DNA of 64,000 nt, taken from an uncultured Eubacteriales bacterium (lineage in GTDB: Bacteria > Bacillota_I > Bacilli_A > RF39 > UBA660). Of this stretch, positions 1-8,450 are shown piece by piece. The notes below the pieces were generated by a model. It had not been told where the DNA came from, searched no databases, and saw nothing but the letters and a program-made list of their open reading frames with translations. Both the position numbers and the translations under genes were made by a program. The stretch is taken from the NCBI GenBank assembly GCA_905211265.1, contig CAJMAC010000002.1:1-64000 (forward strand), read 5' to 3'. Numbering within the stretch: the first letter of the stretch is position 1; every line of letters starts with the position of its first letter.

Positions 1-261
1 GTAATAGTTGGAAATGAATAAAAGTATTTGTTTCTAGATTGGTTTTATAAAAAAAAGTTATTTTAATACAAATTAGATACGTTTTAGATACTCTTTAAAA
101 ATGTTGTAAAGCCTTATAATATAAGAGTTAAATGTATATTGAAACATAATTTTCAAATTGAATACAAAACGTATCTAAAAATCATTTTTATAATAAAATT
201 TGAAAAATTAAAACAAATATGTCTTATTTTAATGATATAATATAACTAGGGGAGGATATTT
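1..261. other. Upstream non-coding region with repeated TTAGATACGT motifs
   Basis: No gene is seen here. The motif TTAGATACGTTTTAGATAC lies at 73-91 and an inverted copy (AAAACGTATCTAAAAA) at 166-181. The same motif recurs twice head to tail just after the downstream gene (1848-1874). A possible -10 box (TATAAT) is at about 237-242, followed by the GGGGAGG ribosome site of the glycosidase gene. Confidence 0.6.
73..91 (+). repeat. TTAGATACGT repeat, upstream copy
   Basis: TTAGATACGTTTTAGATAC is seen here, with an inverted copy at 166-181 and a double direct copy at 1848-1874. Together the copies bracket the GH10 gene. They could be protein-binding sites or traces of an insertion; the sequence does not say which. 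Confidence 0.55.
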
Positions 262-1812
262 ATGGATATAAATAGTTTGCAAGTTAATACAAATATTATT
301 GGTGGATATTTTAGTGCGGAACAAATTGACCTACTATCTATAATACAATGTAAAGATAGTAGTGAACTAATCGACTTTATTATTCGCTGTGACCAAATAA
401 AACATAATTATAGCAAAGAAGATTTAGAAAACTTGATTACTTTACCTTTGGATGATTTTAAGCAAAGCGTTTTTAAGAGTTATCAAGATACTATGGTATT
501 TCATGATGCAGATAGAGAAACTAGGATAGAAAATAAACTTAGACATTGTGGTATTCAAGAAAATGATATAGATATAATCAAAAATGCAGTATCAAATAAT
601 TCACCTAAAATTATGTCTTGGTTAAGAGAGTTTATTAAAAATAAATATCCTAACAATTATGAAGAAATATTTGATATGAGTCATCATTTTGTTTCTGCAG
701 AAAGAGATCAACTTAAAACAGATGATTTATATGAAGAAATGGTTTTGCTAAATAGTAACTTAGATAGTTTTAATAGTATGTTAATAGGATCTGGAAGAAT
801 ATATAATGTAGTAAATGATTTATATGATGAGAATAATCCTGATAAGAGATTTGATTTTTATTTTGCAAAAAGAGATTTAGATTTTGCATATCGAAATGGC
901 AAACAAGTTAGATATCATTCATTGTTAGTAAAAGATGGTATGGAAAGTCTATTTGTTGGAAAATCTAAAGAAGAAATATTAGAAATTATAAAAGATTATG
1001 TTAAAGAAAGTATTAATTTTATAAATGACTATAATCAAAATCATAGGCTTAATGTTAATGGACAAGATATACCATTAATAAATGCAGTAGATTTATTTAA
1101 TGAAATTGTTAGTTTTGAAAAAAATGCTAATGGAGAATATTATAATATATGGGAAAGTAAATATAGTATAACCATGGATGAACTTCTACTAGCTTTTGAT
1201 TATGCTTTACAACATAAACCTGATGGCATAAGTTTCTTATATAACGAACCATTCTTAGAAGATGATGAAAGAAGAAGAAAAGTATTTGAAGTGTTAGGTG
1301 AAATCGATTCTAAACGTCCTGGACTTATTGATACTTTGGGTTCGCAGATGCACATAACAATCGATGAAGATGAAAATAAGATTAGACGTTGTTTTGAAGA
1401 TTTTAGAATTTTGCAAGAAAGAACAGGAAAGAAAATTCAAATTACTGAATTTGATATGTCGTTAGGTAGAACTCAAATACCAAGATTATTTGGCAATAAT
1501 CCTGATGTTACACTTGAGCAAGTTTATTCATATAAACATCAAAAAATTGTAGAAATATCAGATATTATTAGAGAATCAGGCGTACAACTTGATGGTATAT
1601 CATATTGGTCATTGACTGATGGTATAGATTGCAATCTAGAAAGAGTTAGAACAAATTATTTGTCAGATGGAAGTATTACTAATATTCATCAAATCTCAAC
1701 AGTCTGTGGTGGATTATTTCCAACACACAAAAAACTCGTTAAACAACAAGAATATGCTTCATCCGAAACTCAAAATTTAGAAAATTTTAAAATTTCACAT
1801 AAGCATAGATAA
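262..1812 (+). CDS. GH10-family glycoside hydrolase (endo-1,4-beta-xylanase-like), no signal peptide
   Basis: The C-terminal two thirds carry GH10 landmarks: GKQVRYHSLL (strand 3 region), the acid/base motif DLFNEIV with Glu281, LGSQMHI, the nucleophile motif ITEFDMS with Glu396, and a late SYWSLTDG segment. GH10 enzymes cleave beta-1,4-xylan or related glycans with retention of configuration. About 190 N-terminal residues are not recognisable as catalytic and may be a helical accessory region. There is no signal peptide or membrane segment, so the enzyme would be cytoplasmic or leave by an unusual route, which is odd for a xylanase. The start ATG follows a clear GGGGAGG site. The gene is bracketed by TTAGATACGT repeats. 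Substrate is inferred from family only. Confidence 0.8.
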   Translation: MDINSLQVNTNIIGGYFSAEQIDLLSIIQCKDSSELIDFIIRCDQIKHNYSKEDLENLITLPLDDFKQSVFKSYQDTMVFHDADRETRIENKLRHCGIQENDIDIIKNAVSNNSPKIMSWLREFIKNKYPNNYEEIFDMSHHFVSAERDQLKTDDLYEEMVLLNSNLDSFNSMLIGSGRIYNVVNDLYDENNPDKRFDFYFAKRDLDFAYRNGKQVRYHSLLVKDGMESLFVGKSKEEILEIIKDYVKESINFINDYNQNHRLNVNGQDIPLINAVDLFNEIVSFEKNANGEYYNIWESKYSITMDELLLAFDYALQHKPDGISFLYNEPFLEDDERRRKVFEVLGEIDSKRPGLIDTLGSQMHITIDEDENKIRRCFEDFRILQERTGKKIQITEFDMSLGRTQIPRLFGNNPDVTLEQVYSYKHQKIVEISDIIRESGVQLDGISYWSLTDGIDCNLERVRTNYLSDGSITNIHQISTVCGGLFPTHKKLVKQQEYASSETQNLENFKISHKHR

Positions 1813-1847
1813 ATTATATAAAAGTTGTAATTTATTCAAATTCTTTA

Positions 1848-1874
1848 TTTTTTAGATACGTTTTTAGATACGTT
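1848..1874 (+). repeat. Double TTTAGATACGTT repeat downstream of the GH10 gene
   Basis: Two tandem copies of TTTTTAGATACGTT lie immediately 3' of the glycosidase gene and match the motif at 73-91 and the inverted copy at 166-181. They mark the edge between the GH10 gene and a short, clearly more GC-rich stretch (about 1870-2024). Confidence 0.6.
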
Positions 1875-1943
1875 CTGCTAGTTTTGCCGAGTGCTACGGA
1901 GTGCTTAAGGGGTGCAACCAAACGCCGAATTAATGAGTCTAGT

Positions 1944-2024
1944 GCTTCCAAAAACTACCAAAATCCCCAATACAAAAGGCCTTGCGGCAGTGGAAAGAAA
2001 TATAAACAATGTTGTGGTAGATAG
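1944..2024 (+). pseudogene. Remnant of a protein ending in a SEC-C zinc motif
   Basis: In the frame of codons 1944-2024 the sequence reads a short tail ending PCGSGKKYKQCCGR and a stop (TAG 2022-2024). This is the SEC-C metal-binding motif found at the C-terminus of SecA and many small proteins. The usual first Cys of the CxC pair is replaced (KRPCGSG), and no start codon or upstream domain is recognisable. The stretch is richer in G and C than its surroundings. It is best read as the 3' end of a lost or recombined gene left at the edge of the GH10 insertion. Confidence 0.6.
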
Positions 2025-2056
2025 TTTGTTTTATAAAAAAATAGGGTGGTGAAAAG

Positions 2057-2614
2057 ATGAAAATACTTTTAGGTTCTACGAATGTTTCTAAACAAAGGTC
2101 AATTTTAATTGCAATGAATGAATTAGGATTTGATGATATTTCTATTATTCCTGTTAATGTTAATTCATTAGTAAGTTCTAAACCTATTAATAATGAAACC
2201 TTAATAGGTGCTAAAAATAGAAATCATAGTTTATATGATTATTGTATGGAAAAAGATATTTCATTTGATTTACTAATTAGTATTGAAGGTGGATATGAAC
2301 AGATAGATAATACATATTTTATTGTTACTTATGCATCATTATTGGACCAAGATGGTAATGAATTTGTAGGAAAATCAAGTGGACTTCAAATTACTGAAAG
2401 AATGTTTAACTATGTAAAAGATGGAAAATCTTTGAATAAAGTTATTGAAAGTATTCTTGGTAATAGTAGTAATAAAAAAGATAATGGAATAACAGGATAT
2501 CTAACAAATGGATATTATAGAAGAGATATATTTGAATCCTCTGCTGTTATAAGTGCTATGCAAACTTTTCTAAACTTTAAATCAAATTATAGAAAATTAG
2601 AGAAAAAAATATAG
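2057..2614 (+). CDS. DUF84 / YjjX-type inosine/xanthosine triphosphatase-like protein
   Basis: The protein (185 aa) begins KILLGSTNVSKQ and continues with SSKPINNETLIGAKNR and the segment LLISIEGGYE, the order seen in the DUF84 (YjjX) NTPases that hydrolyse non-canonical purine nucleoside triphosphates such as ITP and XTP and so keep the nucleotide pool clean. Length fits the family (about 170-190 aa). The start has an unusual but locally common ribosome site, AGGGTGGTG, 6 nt upstream. It stands alone, with about 120 non-coding bases before the next gene. Exact substrate is not shown by the sequence. Confidence 0.7.
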   Translation: MKILLGSTNVSKQRSILIAMNELGFDDISIIPVNVNSLVSSKPINNETLIGAKNRNHSLYDYCMEKDISFDLLISIEGGYEQIDNTYFIVTYASLLDQDGNEFVGKSSGLQITERMFNYVKDGKSLNKVIESILGNSSNKKDNGITGYLTNGYYRRDIFESSAVISAMQTFLNFKSNYRKLEKKI

Positions 2615-2750
2615 TGAAAATGTATCATTTATGCTGAAACTTTCTTTATGGAAAAAGACAAGCGTATGTAGGTGGCAAGAAATATGTGGTAAATAATCCT
2701 AATTTCTTATAAAATAAGTAATGTGATTAAATTTAATGGGTGGTTTTCTT

Positions 2751-3491
2751 ATGAGTATGGAAAGTAATTTAATAGTAAAAAAGATTTCTTTAGAAAAAGA
2801 TAAAATTGATTCTTTTGATAGATATCCTTTTAATATAGATATTGTTAAAAATTTTGATGAATTAAATTTTGATTCACAAGTAACATTTTTTGTTGGAGAA
2901 AATGGTGTTGGGAAATCAACCTTCATTGAAGCAATTGCTGTGGCTTTGGGATTACCTGCTGAAGGTGGAACAGAAAATTTTAGATATGAAACAAGAAATA
3001 CTACATCTGAGTTATCTAACTATTTGAATGTTTGGACATACAATAAGCCAAAGATGAAGTTTTTTCTAAGAGCAGAGAGTTTTTATAATTTTTCTTCTGA
3101 AGTTCAGCGATTAGTAGAAGAGGATGATTTTTGTAGTTTATATAATTCTTATGGTGGAAATTTACATGAATGTTCTCATGGTGAATCTTTTATAAAACTT
3201 GTACAAAATAGATTTACTGACCATGGATTATATATTTTAGATGAGCCAGAAGCTGCTTTATCTCCACAAAGACAATTATCATTATTGTGTCTTATTGATC
3301 AACTTGCTAAAGAAGGTAGTCAATTTATAATAGCTACTCATTCACCAATTTTAATAAGTTATAGAAATGGTAAGATATTAGATTTAAGTAATAATTTCAA
3401 AGAAGTTAAATATAAAGATACAAATATTTATTCATTATATAAAATGTATTTGGATGAACCAGATACTATGCAACATAGATTGTTTGATTAA
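2751..3491 (+). CDS. AAA-family ATPase (AAA_21/AAA_23 type)
   Basis: Walker A is GENGVGKST (residues 49-57) and Walker B is YILDEPEAALS (Asp164, Glu165), followed by a His switch in IIATHSP. It is a single, compact ABC-type ATPase domain of 246 aa, the type found alone or as partner of nucleases and defence proteins. I place the start at ATG 2751 because GGGTGG at 2738-2744 is then correctly spaced as ribosome site; the in-frame ATG at 2736 has none. The same AGGGTGGT site precedes the genes on either side. The next gene follows after about 110 bases and could be a functional partner. Confidence 0.75.
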   Translation: MSMESNLIVKKISLEKDKIDSFDRYPFNIDIVKNFDELNFDSQVTFFVGENGVGKSTFIEAIAVALGLPAEGGTENFRYETRNTTSELSNYLNVWTYNKPKMKFFLRAESFYNFSSEVQRLVEEDDFCSLYNSYGGNLHECSHGESFIKLVQNRFTDHGLYILDEPEAALSPQRQLSLLCLIDQLAKEGSQFIIATHSPILISYRNGKILDLSNNFKEVKYKDTNIYSLYKMYLDEPDTMQHRLFD

Positions 3492-3600
3492 TAAAATTAT
3501 TTATTTTGAGTTTAATTGATTTTTGGTGATTATTTAATATTTTGAAAAATGTATTATGAAAGTGGTAAATAAATTATAATGTTTTAGGGTGGTGTAGGTT

Positions 3601-4389
3601 ATGTATAGTAATGAAGAATATTTAAAAAAAGAAATAATGAATCAAAGTAGGCATCTATTTATATTTGGATATAATAATCAAGAAAGAAGTGACTTTTTAC
3701 AAAGTCTTGAAAATGATTATCCTTTTACAAATGAATTGTCTAATCCAATTGCATTATATTTTGATTCATTTGGATTACCTAGAATAGAGAATGATTTAAA
3801 AAATAGAGATAGTTATATGTTTCAGGCTATGAGTCGTGAATATTTGTCATTCTTGATTGCTAGTAAAATTTTAGAGAAAACTATTGAATATAATTATGAT
3901 AATTTAGATGATAAATTGTCATGGTTAATTAATTTAACAAATATGAATAAAAACCAAAATTATGGTGAAATAGTTTGTGTAAAAGATTTATTGAACGAAT
4001 TTAAGATTTCTAGAGATTTTTATTATGATAGTTATATTAATTATGTTAAGGGTTTAATTGAAAATATTTCTATTGATGATATTGCTATTCCTTTTTTGGA
4101 CTTAGAAATGTTTGTTAATCAATATAAAATGTGTATGGATATGCAATCATATTTTGGAATAATATTAGATAAGAAAAATAATATATCTACTTTATCAGTT
4201 CAAGCAATTAATAATTTTATTGGTGCAAGAATAAATGGTGATATATCAATAAAAGTTGCAATAGAGCCTGATGATTGGGAAACATATTGTGGTACAAATG
4301 GACAATATATAGAAGCAATACATGATTATGGTACTATTGATTTAGATGATTCATATACTAAAAGATTATCAAAGAGTAAAAAGTGGTAA
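3601..4389 (+). CDS. Hypothetical protein, possible degenerate P-loop
   Basis: I do not recognise this 262-aa protein. It is acidic, apparently cytoplasmic, without signal peptide or membrane helix. Near the N-terminus LFIFGYNNQERSDFL sits where a P-loop NTPase would have its Walker A, but the GxxxxGK[ST] residues are missing, and ALYFDSFGLP follows at the right distance for a second strand. This could be a non-binding NTPase fold, but that is weak inference. It shares the AGGGTGGTG ribosome site with the AAA ATPase gene before it. Confidence 0.55.
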   Translation: MYSNEEYLKKEIMNQSRHLFIFGYNNQERSDFLQSLENDYPFTNELSNPIALYFDSFGLPRIENDLKNRDSYMFQAMSREYLSFLIASKILEKTIEYNYDNLDDKLSWLINLTNMNKNQNYGEIVCVKDLLNEFKISRDFYYDSYINYVKGLIENISIDDIAIPFLDLEMFVNQYKMCMDMQSYFGIILDKKNNISTLSVQAINNFIGARINGDISIKVAIEPDDWETYCGTNGQYIEAIHDYGTIDLDDSYTKRLSKSKKW

Positions 4390-4602
4390 AAATAATAAAA
4401 TTGTTCCAAGAGCAAAGAAATTCTAAATATATAAATATATTTACTCTCTTTCGAGACACCTGCTTTAATCCTCCACAGGCAAGCAACTATAATTAATATA
4501 CTAAATAATGTTGATATTGTTAATTTTATTTTGTTTAATAGTAAAGTGTAAAATTTTATAAGTTATTGTGCTATAATTGTATATAGAAGGGAGTTATATT
4601 TT

Positions 4603-4803
4603 ATGAATAATTATTTAAATAAAAAGGTTGCAATACGTGAAAAACTTTTTGAATATTCAAGTACTAATATACCATTAAATAATAAATATAATACTACTAT
4701 TGGGGTAATAACTAATATTTATGATAATAAATTTATTGAGTTAGATAATAAGATATTAATTGCAATTGATTATATATATAAAATAGAAATACTTGATAAA
4801 TAA
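4603..4803 (+). CDS. Small hypothetical protein (66 aa)
   Basis: A 66-aa open frame with a good ribosome site (GAAGGGAG) and a TATAAT box at about 4572-4577. The sequence VAIREKLFEYS...GVITNIYDNKFIELDNKILIAIDYI has an alternating pattern typical of a small beta-barrel (SH3/OB-like), but I recognise no family. It ends 14 bases before the Nudix gene and is probably co-transcribed with it. Confidence 0.6.
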   Translation: MNNYLNKKVAIREKLFEYSSTNIPLNNKYNTTIGVITNIYDNKFIELDNKILIAIDYIYKIEILDK

Positions 4804-4817
4804 TTGTGAGGTAATAT

Positions 4818-5270
4818 ATGAAAAAAGATAGAGAAAAATTTTTGTCTTCAATTTATATAATAATAAAGAATGAAGATAATAAAATATTATTGCAAAGAAG
4901 ACAAGGTACTAAATTTTGTTCTGGATATTTAGCACTTCCTGCGGGACATTTGGATGTTGGAGAAAATGTTTATGATGCGTTAATTAGGGAAGCAAAAGAG
5001 GAACTTGATATTGATATATCTATAAATGATATTGTTGATACTTTTGTGGTTAATCGTAGAAATAAAACTTTATCGCCTTATTTTGATGTTTATTTTGAAA
5101 TTGCTAAGTATAAAGGTGATATTAAGATAAATGAACCTAATAAATGTTCTGAATTAATATGGGCTAGTTTAGATAAGTTACCTAGTGATATGATTGATTT
5201 TGAAAAAGAGGCTATTAATAATAATTTAAAGGGTATAAAATTTAGTGTAATTGATGTTGATAATAAATAG
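4818..5270 (+). CDS. Nudix hydrolase (MutT-like)
   Basis: The Nudix box GX5EX7REUXEEXGU is present at residues 43-65: GHLDVGENVYDALIREAKEE, with the metal-binding REAKEE glutamates intact. At 150 aa the protein is one Nudix domain with nothing added. Nudix enzymes hydrolyse nucleoside diphosphates linked to another group, for example oxidised dNTPs; the substrate cannot be read from the sequence. It lies between two unknown genes with spacings of 14 and 9 bases, suggesting one operon (4603-6146). The final bases before the next gene supply its GGAGG ribosome site. Confidence 0.85.
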   Translation: MKKDREKFLSSIYIIIKNEDNKILLQRRQGTKFCSGYLALPAGHLDVGENVYDALIREAKEELDIDISINDIVDTFVVNRRNKTLSPYFDVYFEIAKYKGDIKINEPNKCSELIWASLDKLPSDMIDFEKEAINNNLKGIKFSVIDVDNK

Positions 5271-5279
5271 GAGGGTTTT

Positions 5280-6146
5280 ATGAATAATGAACAAGTAAAA
5301 GAAGAATTAATGAAAAGATATATGTATTTATATCAAAATAAAGAGTTAATTTTATCTTTATGTATTCATCGTGGTATTGAAAAAAAGAAAATAGTAAAAA
5401 AGATAAAAGAATTTAAAAATATATTAAAAAATTGTAAAGATGATGAAATGGTTAGCAATACAATTAAAAAAATTATTAATGATTATAAAGTGGAATTAAA
5501 TACTGAAAAATATTATTTAATGTCTAATGTTAATGATAATGTTGTTTCTATGTTTGAAGATTTTTTATTTAGTGATTTTGATATGGAAGAACTTGATTTA
5601 TATAAACATATTGAAGCAGTTAAGAGTGATGAAAAATATTTAGGAGCTTTTAATTATTTAATTGAACAATTAGAAGATAGAAGAAATTGCAATGCTAGTT
5701 TAAGTAATATACCTACTTTTACTGTATGGAAAATATTATCTTATGTTAGAAGAAAAAATAGTAATAATAAGATATTATTAGATGCATTAGATAAATATTA
5801 TAATATTGATAGATTTGTTATTACTGATAGTAATTGTATTAGTGGATATAAATTTCTTGAAAGTGATTATGATAATTTAAATGAAGAAGTTTTAAATAAA
5901 TATCCAAATGTTTTTATAAATAATTGGAATAAATTTGGTGGAATAGTTGTATTACCTAATAAAAATTGTTTTGAAGAAGAGGATGAATATTTTGATGATA
6001 TATCAGAAAAAAATATAACTTATGATAATAATGCTAAATCTTGTTTTATGTTAGATTTAGCTAATATGTCTAATTTAGATATTGAATCAAAAGAATATAT
6101 TAGAAATAATTTAATTATTGATAAAAAGAAATTGGTTAAAAATTAG
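5280..6146 (+). CDS. Hypothetical protein (288 aa)
   Basis: Not recognised. The protein is lysine-, asparagine- and acid-rich and mainly helical in appearance, with no signal peptide, membrane helix or obvious catalytic motif. Its start has an AGGAGG site and it follows the Nudix gene by 9 bases, so it is the last gene of that small operon, which closes with a terminator at 6145-6168. Confidence 0.6.
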   Translation: MNNEQVKEELMKRYMYLYQNKELILSLCIHRGIEKKKIVKKIKEFKNILKNCKDDEMVSNTIKKIINDYKVELNTEKYYLMSNVNDNVVSMFEDFLFSDFDMEELDLYKHIEAVKSDEKYLGAFNYLIEQLEDRRNCNASLSNIPTFTVWKILSYVRRKNSNNKILLDALDKYYNIDRFVITDSNCISGYKFLESDYDNLNEEVLNKYPNVFINNWNKFGGIVVLPNKNCFEEEDEYFDDISEKNITYDNNAKSCFMLDLANMSNLDIESKEYIRNNLIIDKKKLVKN

Positions 6147-6168
6147 ATATATTTTTATATCTTTTTTT
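6145..6168 (+). terminator. Intrinsic terminator
   Basis: AGATATA, loop TTTT, TATATCT, then a T run. A TATAAT box at 6173-6178 follows at once and probably starts the acyltransferase transcript. Confidence 0.8.
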
Positions 6169-6196
6169 ATGGTATAATATTTATAGTAGAGGTAGT

Positions 6197-8410
6197 ATGA
6201 AGAAGAAGTATTATAAAAAGAAAAGAAAAAATAAGTATTATAAATATATAGATATAATTAGGGTAATTTTATTAATTAGTGTGTTATTGTACCATTTAAA
6301 CATATTAAAAGGTGGTTATTTAGCAGTTTGTTCTTTTTTTGTATTGAGTGGATATTTATCTATAGTTAGTTTGTTTAATAAGAAGAAAATTAATTTTAAG
6401 GAATATTATGTTAATAAATTTTTAAAATTATATTTACCATTAATTATTGTTACTTTTATTAGTGTTAGTGTTATATCTTTGATGCCTAATATATTATGGT
6501 TGAGTTTAAAACCAGAGGTTAATTCTGTTATACTAGGATATAATAATTTTTGGCAGATTGGTGTTAATTTAGATTATTTTGCTAGACATATTGATTCTCC
6601 TTTTATGCATTTATGGTATATTAGTATTTTGTTACAGTTTGAAATAATATTTCCTTTGTTATTTATATTATTTAAGAAGACAGGAGATAAATTAAATAAA
6701 TGTATACCTTGTATTATTAGTTTTATATTATGTATTATAAGTATTATTTATATGTATAGTGTTAGAGATAATATTAATATTATGTATTATAGTACTTTTA
6801 GTAGGATATTTTCTTTATTTATGGGAGTATTTATTGGATTAATTCATAGTTATTATAAAGCATTAGTTCCTAATAATAAAATAGTTAGAAAGATTATATT
6901 TTATTTATATTTATTTATTTTAATATTAATGTTTATATTTATTGATAGTAATTCTTATTTATTTATTAGTATGCTCATCGTATCTTTTATTACTTGCAGG
7001 TTAATTAGTTGTGGTATTATGATAGATAATAAGTTAAATAGTAAATTTTATAAAGTTATTAAGAGTATATCTAATATTAGTTATTATGTTTATTTAGTTC
7101 AATATCCTGTTATATATATATTTCAATATATTAATATTGCTAGTTATTTAAAGATTATATTTATACTTATACTAATATTTGGTATATCATATATTTTATA
7201 TTTTTGTTTAAATTATAAGAATAAAAATTATAAAGTAATTAGATATATGTTAGGGTTTATATTATTAATTATTTCAATGTTTGGTATTTATAAGTATTTT
7301 ATTACAATGGATCATACTGAAGAATTAAAAAAATTGGAAGAACAACTTAATGCTAATAGTGTGATGCTTGAAGATAATAAGAAAGCATACGAATTAAATA
7401 GTAAGGATGAAAAAAATAGTTGGGAAGAAAAATTAAAGGAATTAGAGAACAATGAGAGTAATTTAGGTAGTGTTGTTAAAAATCTTAATGTTGTTGGTAT
7501 TGGAGACTCTGTTATGCTTGGTGCGATTGATGAATTATATAATGAATTTCCTAATAGTTATTTTGATGCAAAGATATCTAGAACGGCTTGGGAAGCTGGA
7601 GGTATATTAGATAATTTATTAAATGATAATATGCTTGGAGATATTATTATATTTAATTTGGGTACTAATGGAGATTGTAGTTATGAATGTAAAGTTAATA
7701 TTGTTAATAAGTGTGGTAATAGAGAAATATTTTGGTTAAATACTGTTAATTATCCTTATGTTAATGATAATTTGAATTATTTAGCTAGTAATTATTCTGA
7801 TTTACATATTATTGATTGGAAGAGTATATCTAATGGTCATAGTGAATATTTTGGAGTAGATGGAATTCATTTAACTAATGCTGGTAAGAAGGCTTTTGCT
7901 AATGCTATATATGAATCAATATATAATGTTTATTTAGATAAGTATAATAAGGAAAAGGAAGAAGTTATTAATAAACATAATGATGAATTAAAGAATAAAT
8001 ATAGTTTTTATGGTAATGATTTACTTATTAATTCATATGAGGACATTAAAGATAAATATAGTGATGCAGAATATAATATTAATAAAAATTATAATTATGA
8101 AATGTTATATAATGATATTAGTAATTCAATTAATAATGATATTTTAAATTATAATGTTGTATTTGCTTTTGATAAGACTATTAATTTCAGTTATGAGAAT
8201 TATTTATCTTTGATTAGTTTGTGTAAAGATTATAATATTTATATTTTATTATTTGATAATAAGTATGATTTTAGTAATTATAATAATGTTAATGTTATTA
8301 TGTTTGATTTGTATGATGAATATTTAATGGTAGATAGAGTTCATTTAAATAATGAAGGTAATAGGAAGTTGGTTGAAGTTACAGATAATTATATGAAGAA
8401 AAAAGATTGA
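6197..8410 (+). CDS. Membrane acyltransferase 3 with two C-terminal SGNH domains (OatA-like)
   Basis: The first 370 residues form a multi-spanning acyltransferase-3 domain, beginning IDIIRVILLISVLLYHLN with the family's conserved His. A coiled linker (about 372-415) leads to an SGNH esterase domain with GDS (Ser438), NLGTNGD and DGIH (Asp555, His558). This is the plan of OatA-type enzymes that move an acetyl group across the membrane onto peptidoglycan or other surface sugars. Unusually, a second SGNH-like repeat follows: it keeps DRVH (Asp713, His716) but reads GND at 606-608 where GDS is expected, so the nucleophile Ser is gone. The second copy may bind glycan rather than cut. The gene is alone between a terminator and a convergent gene. 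Confidence 0.85.
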   Translation: MKKKYYKKKRKNKYYKYIDIIRVILLISVLLYHLNILKGGYLAVCSFFVLSGYLSIVSLFNKKKINFKEYYVNKFLKLYLPLIIVTFISVSVISLMPNILWLSLKPEVNSVILGYNNFWQIGVNLDYFARHIDSPFMHLWYISILLQFEIIFPLLFILFKKTGDKLNKCIPCIISFILCIISIIYMYSVRDNINIMYYSTFSRIFSLFMGVFIGLIHSYYKALVPNNKIVRKIIFYLYLFILILMFIFIDSNSYLFISMLIVSFITCRLISCGIMIDNKLNSKFYKVIKSISNISYYVYLVQYPVIYIFQYINIASYLKIIFILILIFGISYILYFCLNYKNKNYKVIRYMLGFILLIISMFGIYKYFITMDHTEELKKLEEQLNANSVMLEDNKKAYELNSKDEKNSWEEKLKELENNESNLGSVVKNLNVVGIGDSVMLGAIDELYNEFPNSYFDAKISRTAWEAGGILDNLLNDNMLGDIIIFNLGTNGDCSYECKVNIVNKCGNREIFWLNTVNYPYVNDNLNYLASNYSDLHIIDWKSISNGHSEYFGVDGIHLTNAGKKAFANAIYESIYNVYLDKYNKEKEEVINKHNDELKNKYSFYGNDLLINSYEDIKDKYSDAEYNINKNYNYEMLYNDISNSINNDILNYNVVFAFDKTINFSYENYLSLISLCKDYNIYILLFDNKYDFSNYNNVNVIMFDLYDEYLMVDRVHLNNEGNRKLVEVTDNYMKKKD

Positions 8411-8450
8411 TTTTGTGTCAATCTTTTAGTTTTTATCTTTTTTTAGGAAA
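8401..8450. terminator. Bidirectional terminator between convergent genes
   Basis: AAAAGATTGA (8401-8410) pairs with TCAATCTTTT (8418-8427), followed on the plus strand by a T-rich tail. The stem includes the stop codon of the acyltransferase gene and the end of the convergent lipoprotein gene. Confidence 0.75.

Noticed and set aside
1933..2051. Short frame from ATG 1933 across the SEC-C remnant
   Set aside because: The product has no likeness to anything, has no ribosome site, and is in a different frame from the SEC-C motif.
4430..4500. GC-richer patch with a possible hairpin (CCTGC...GCAGG-like)
   Set aside because: The pairing is short and broken and no T run follows; I could not assign it to an RNA family.
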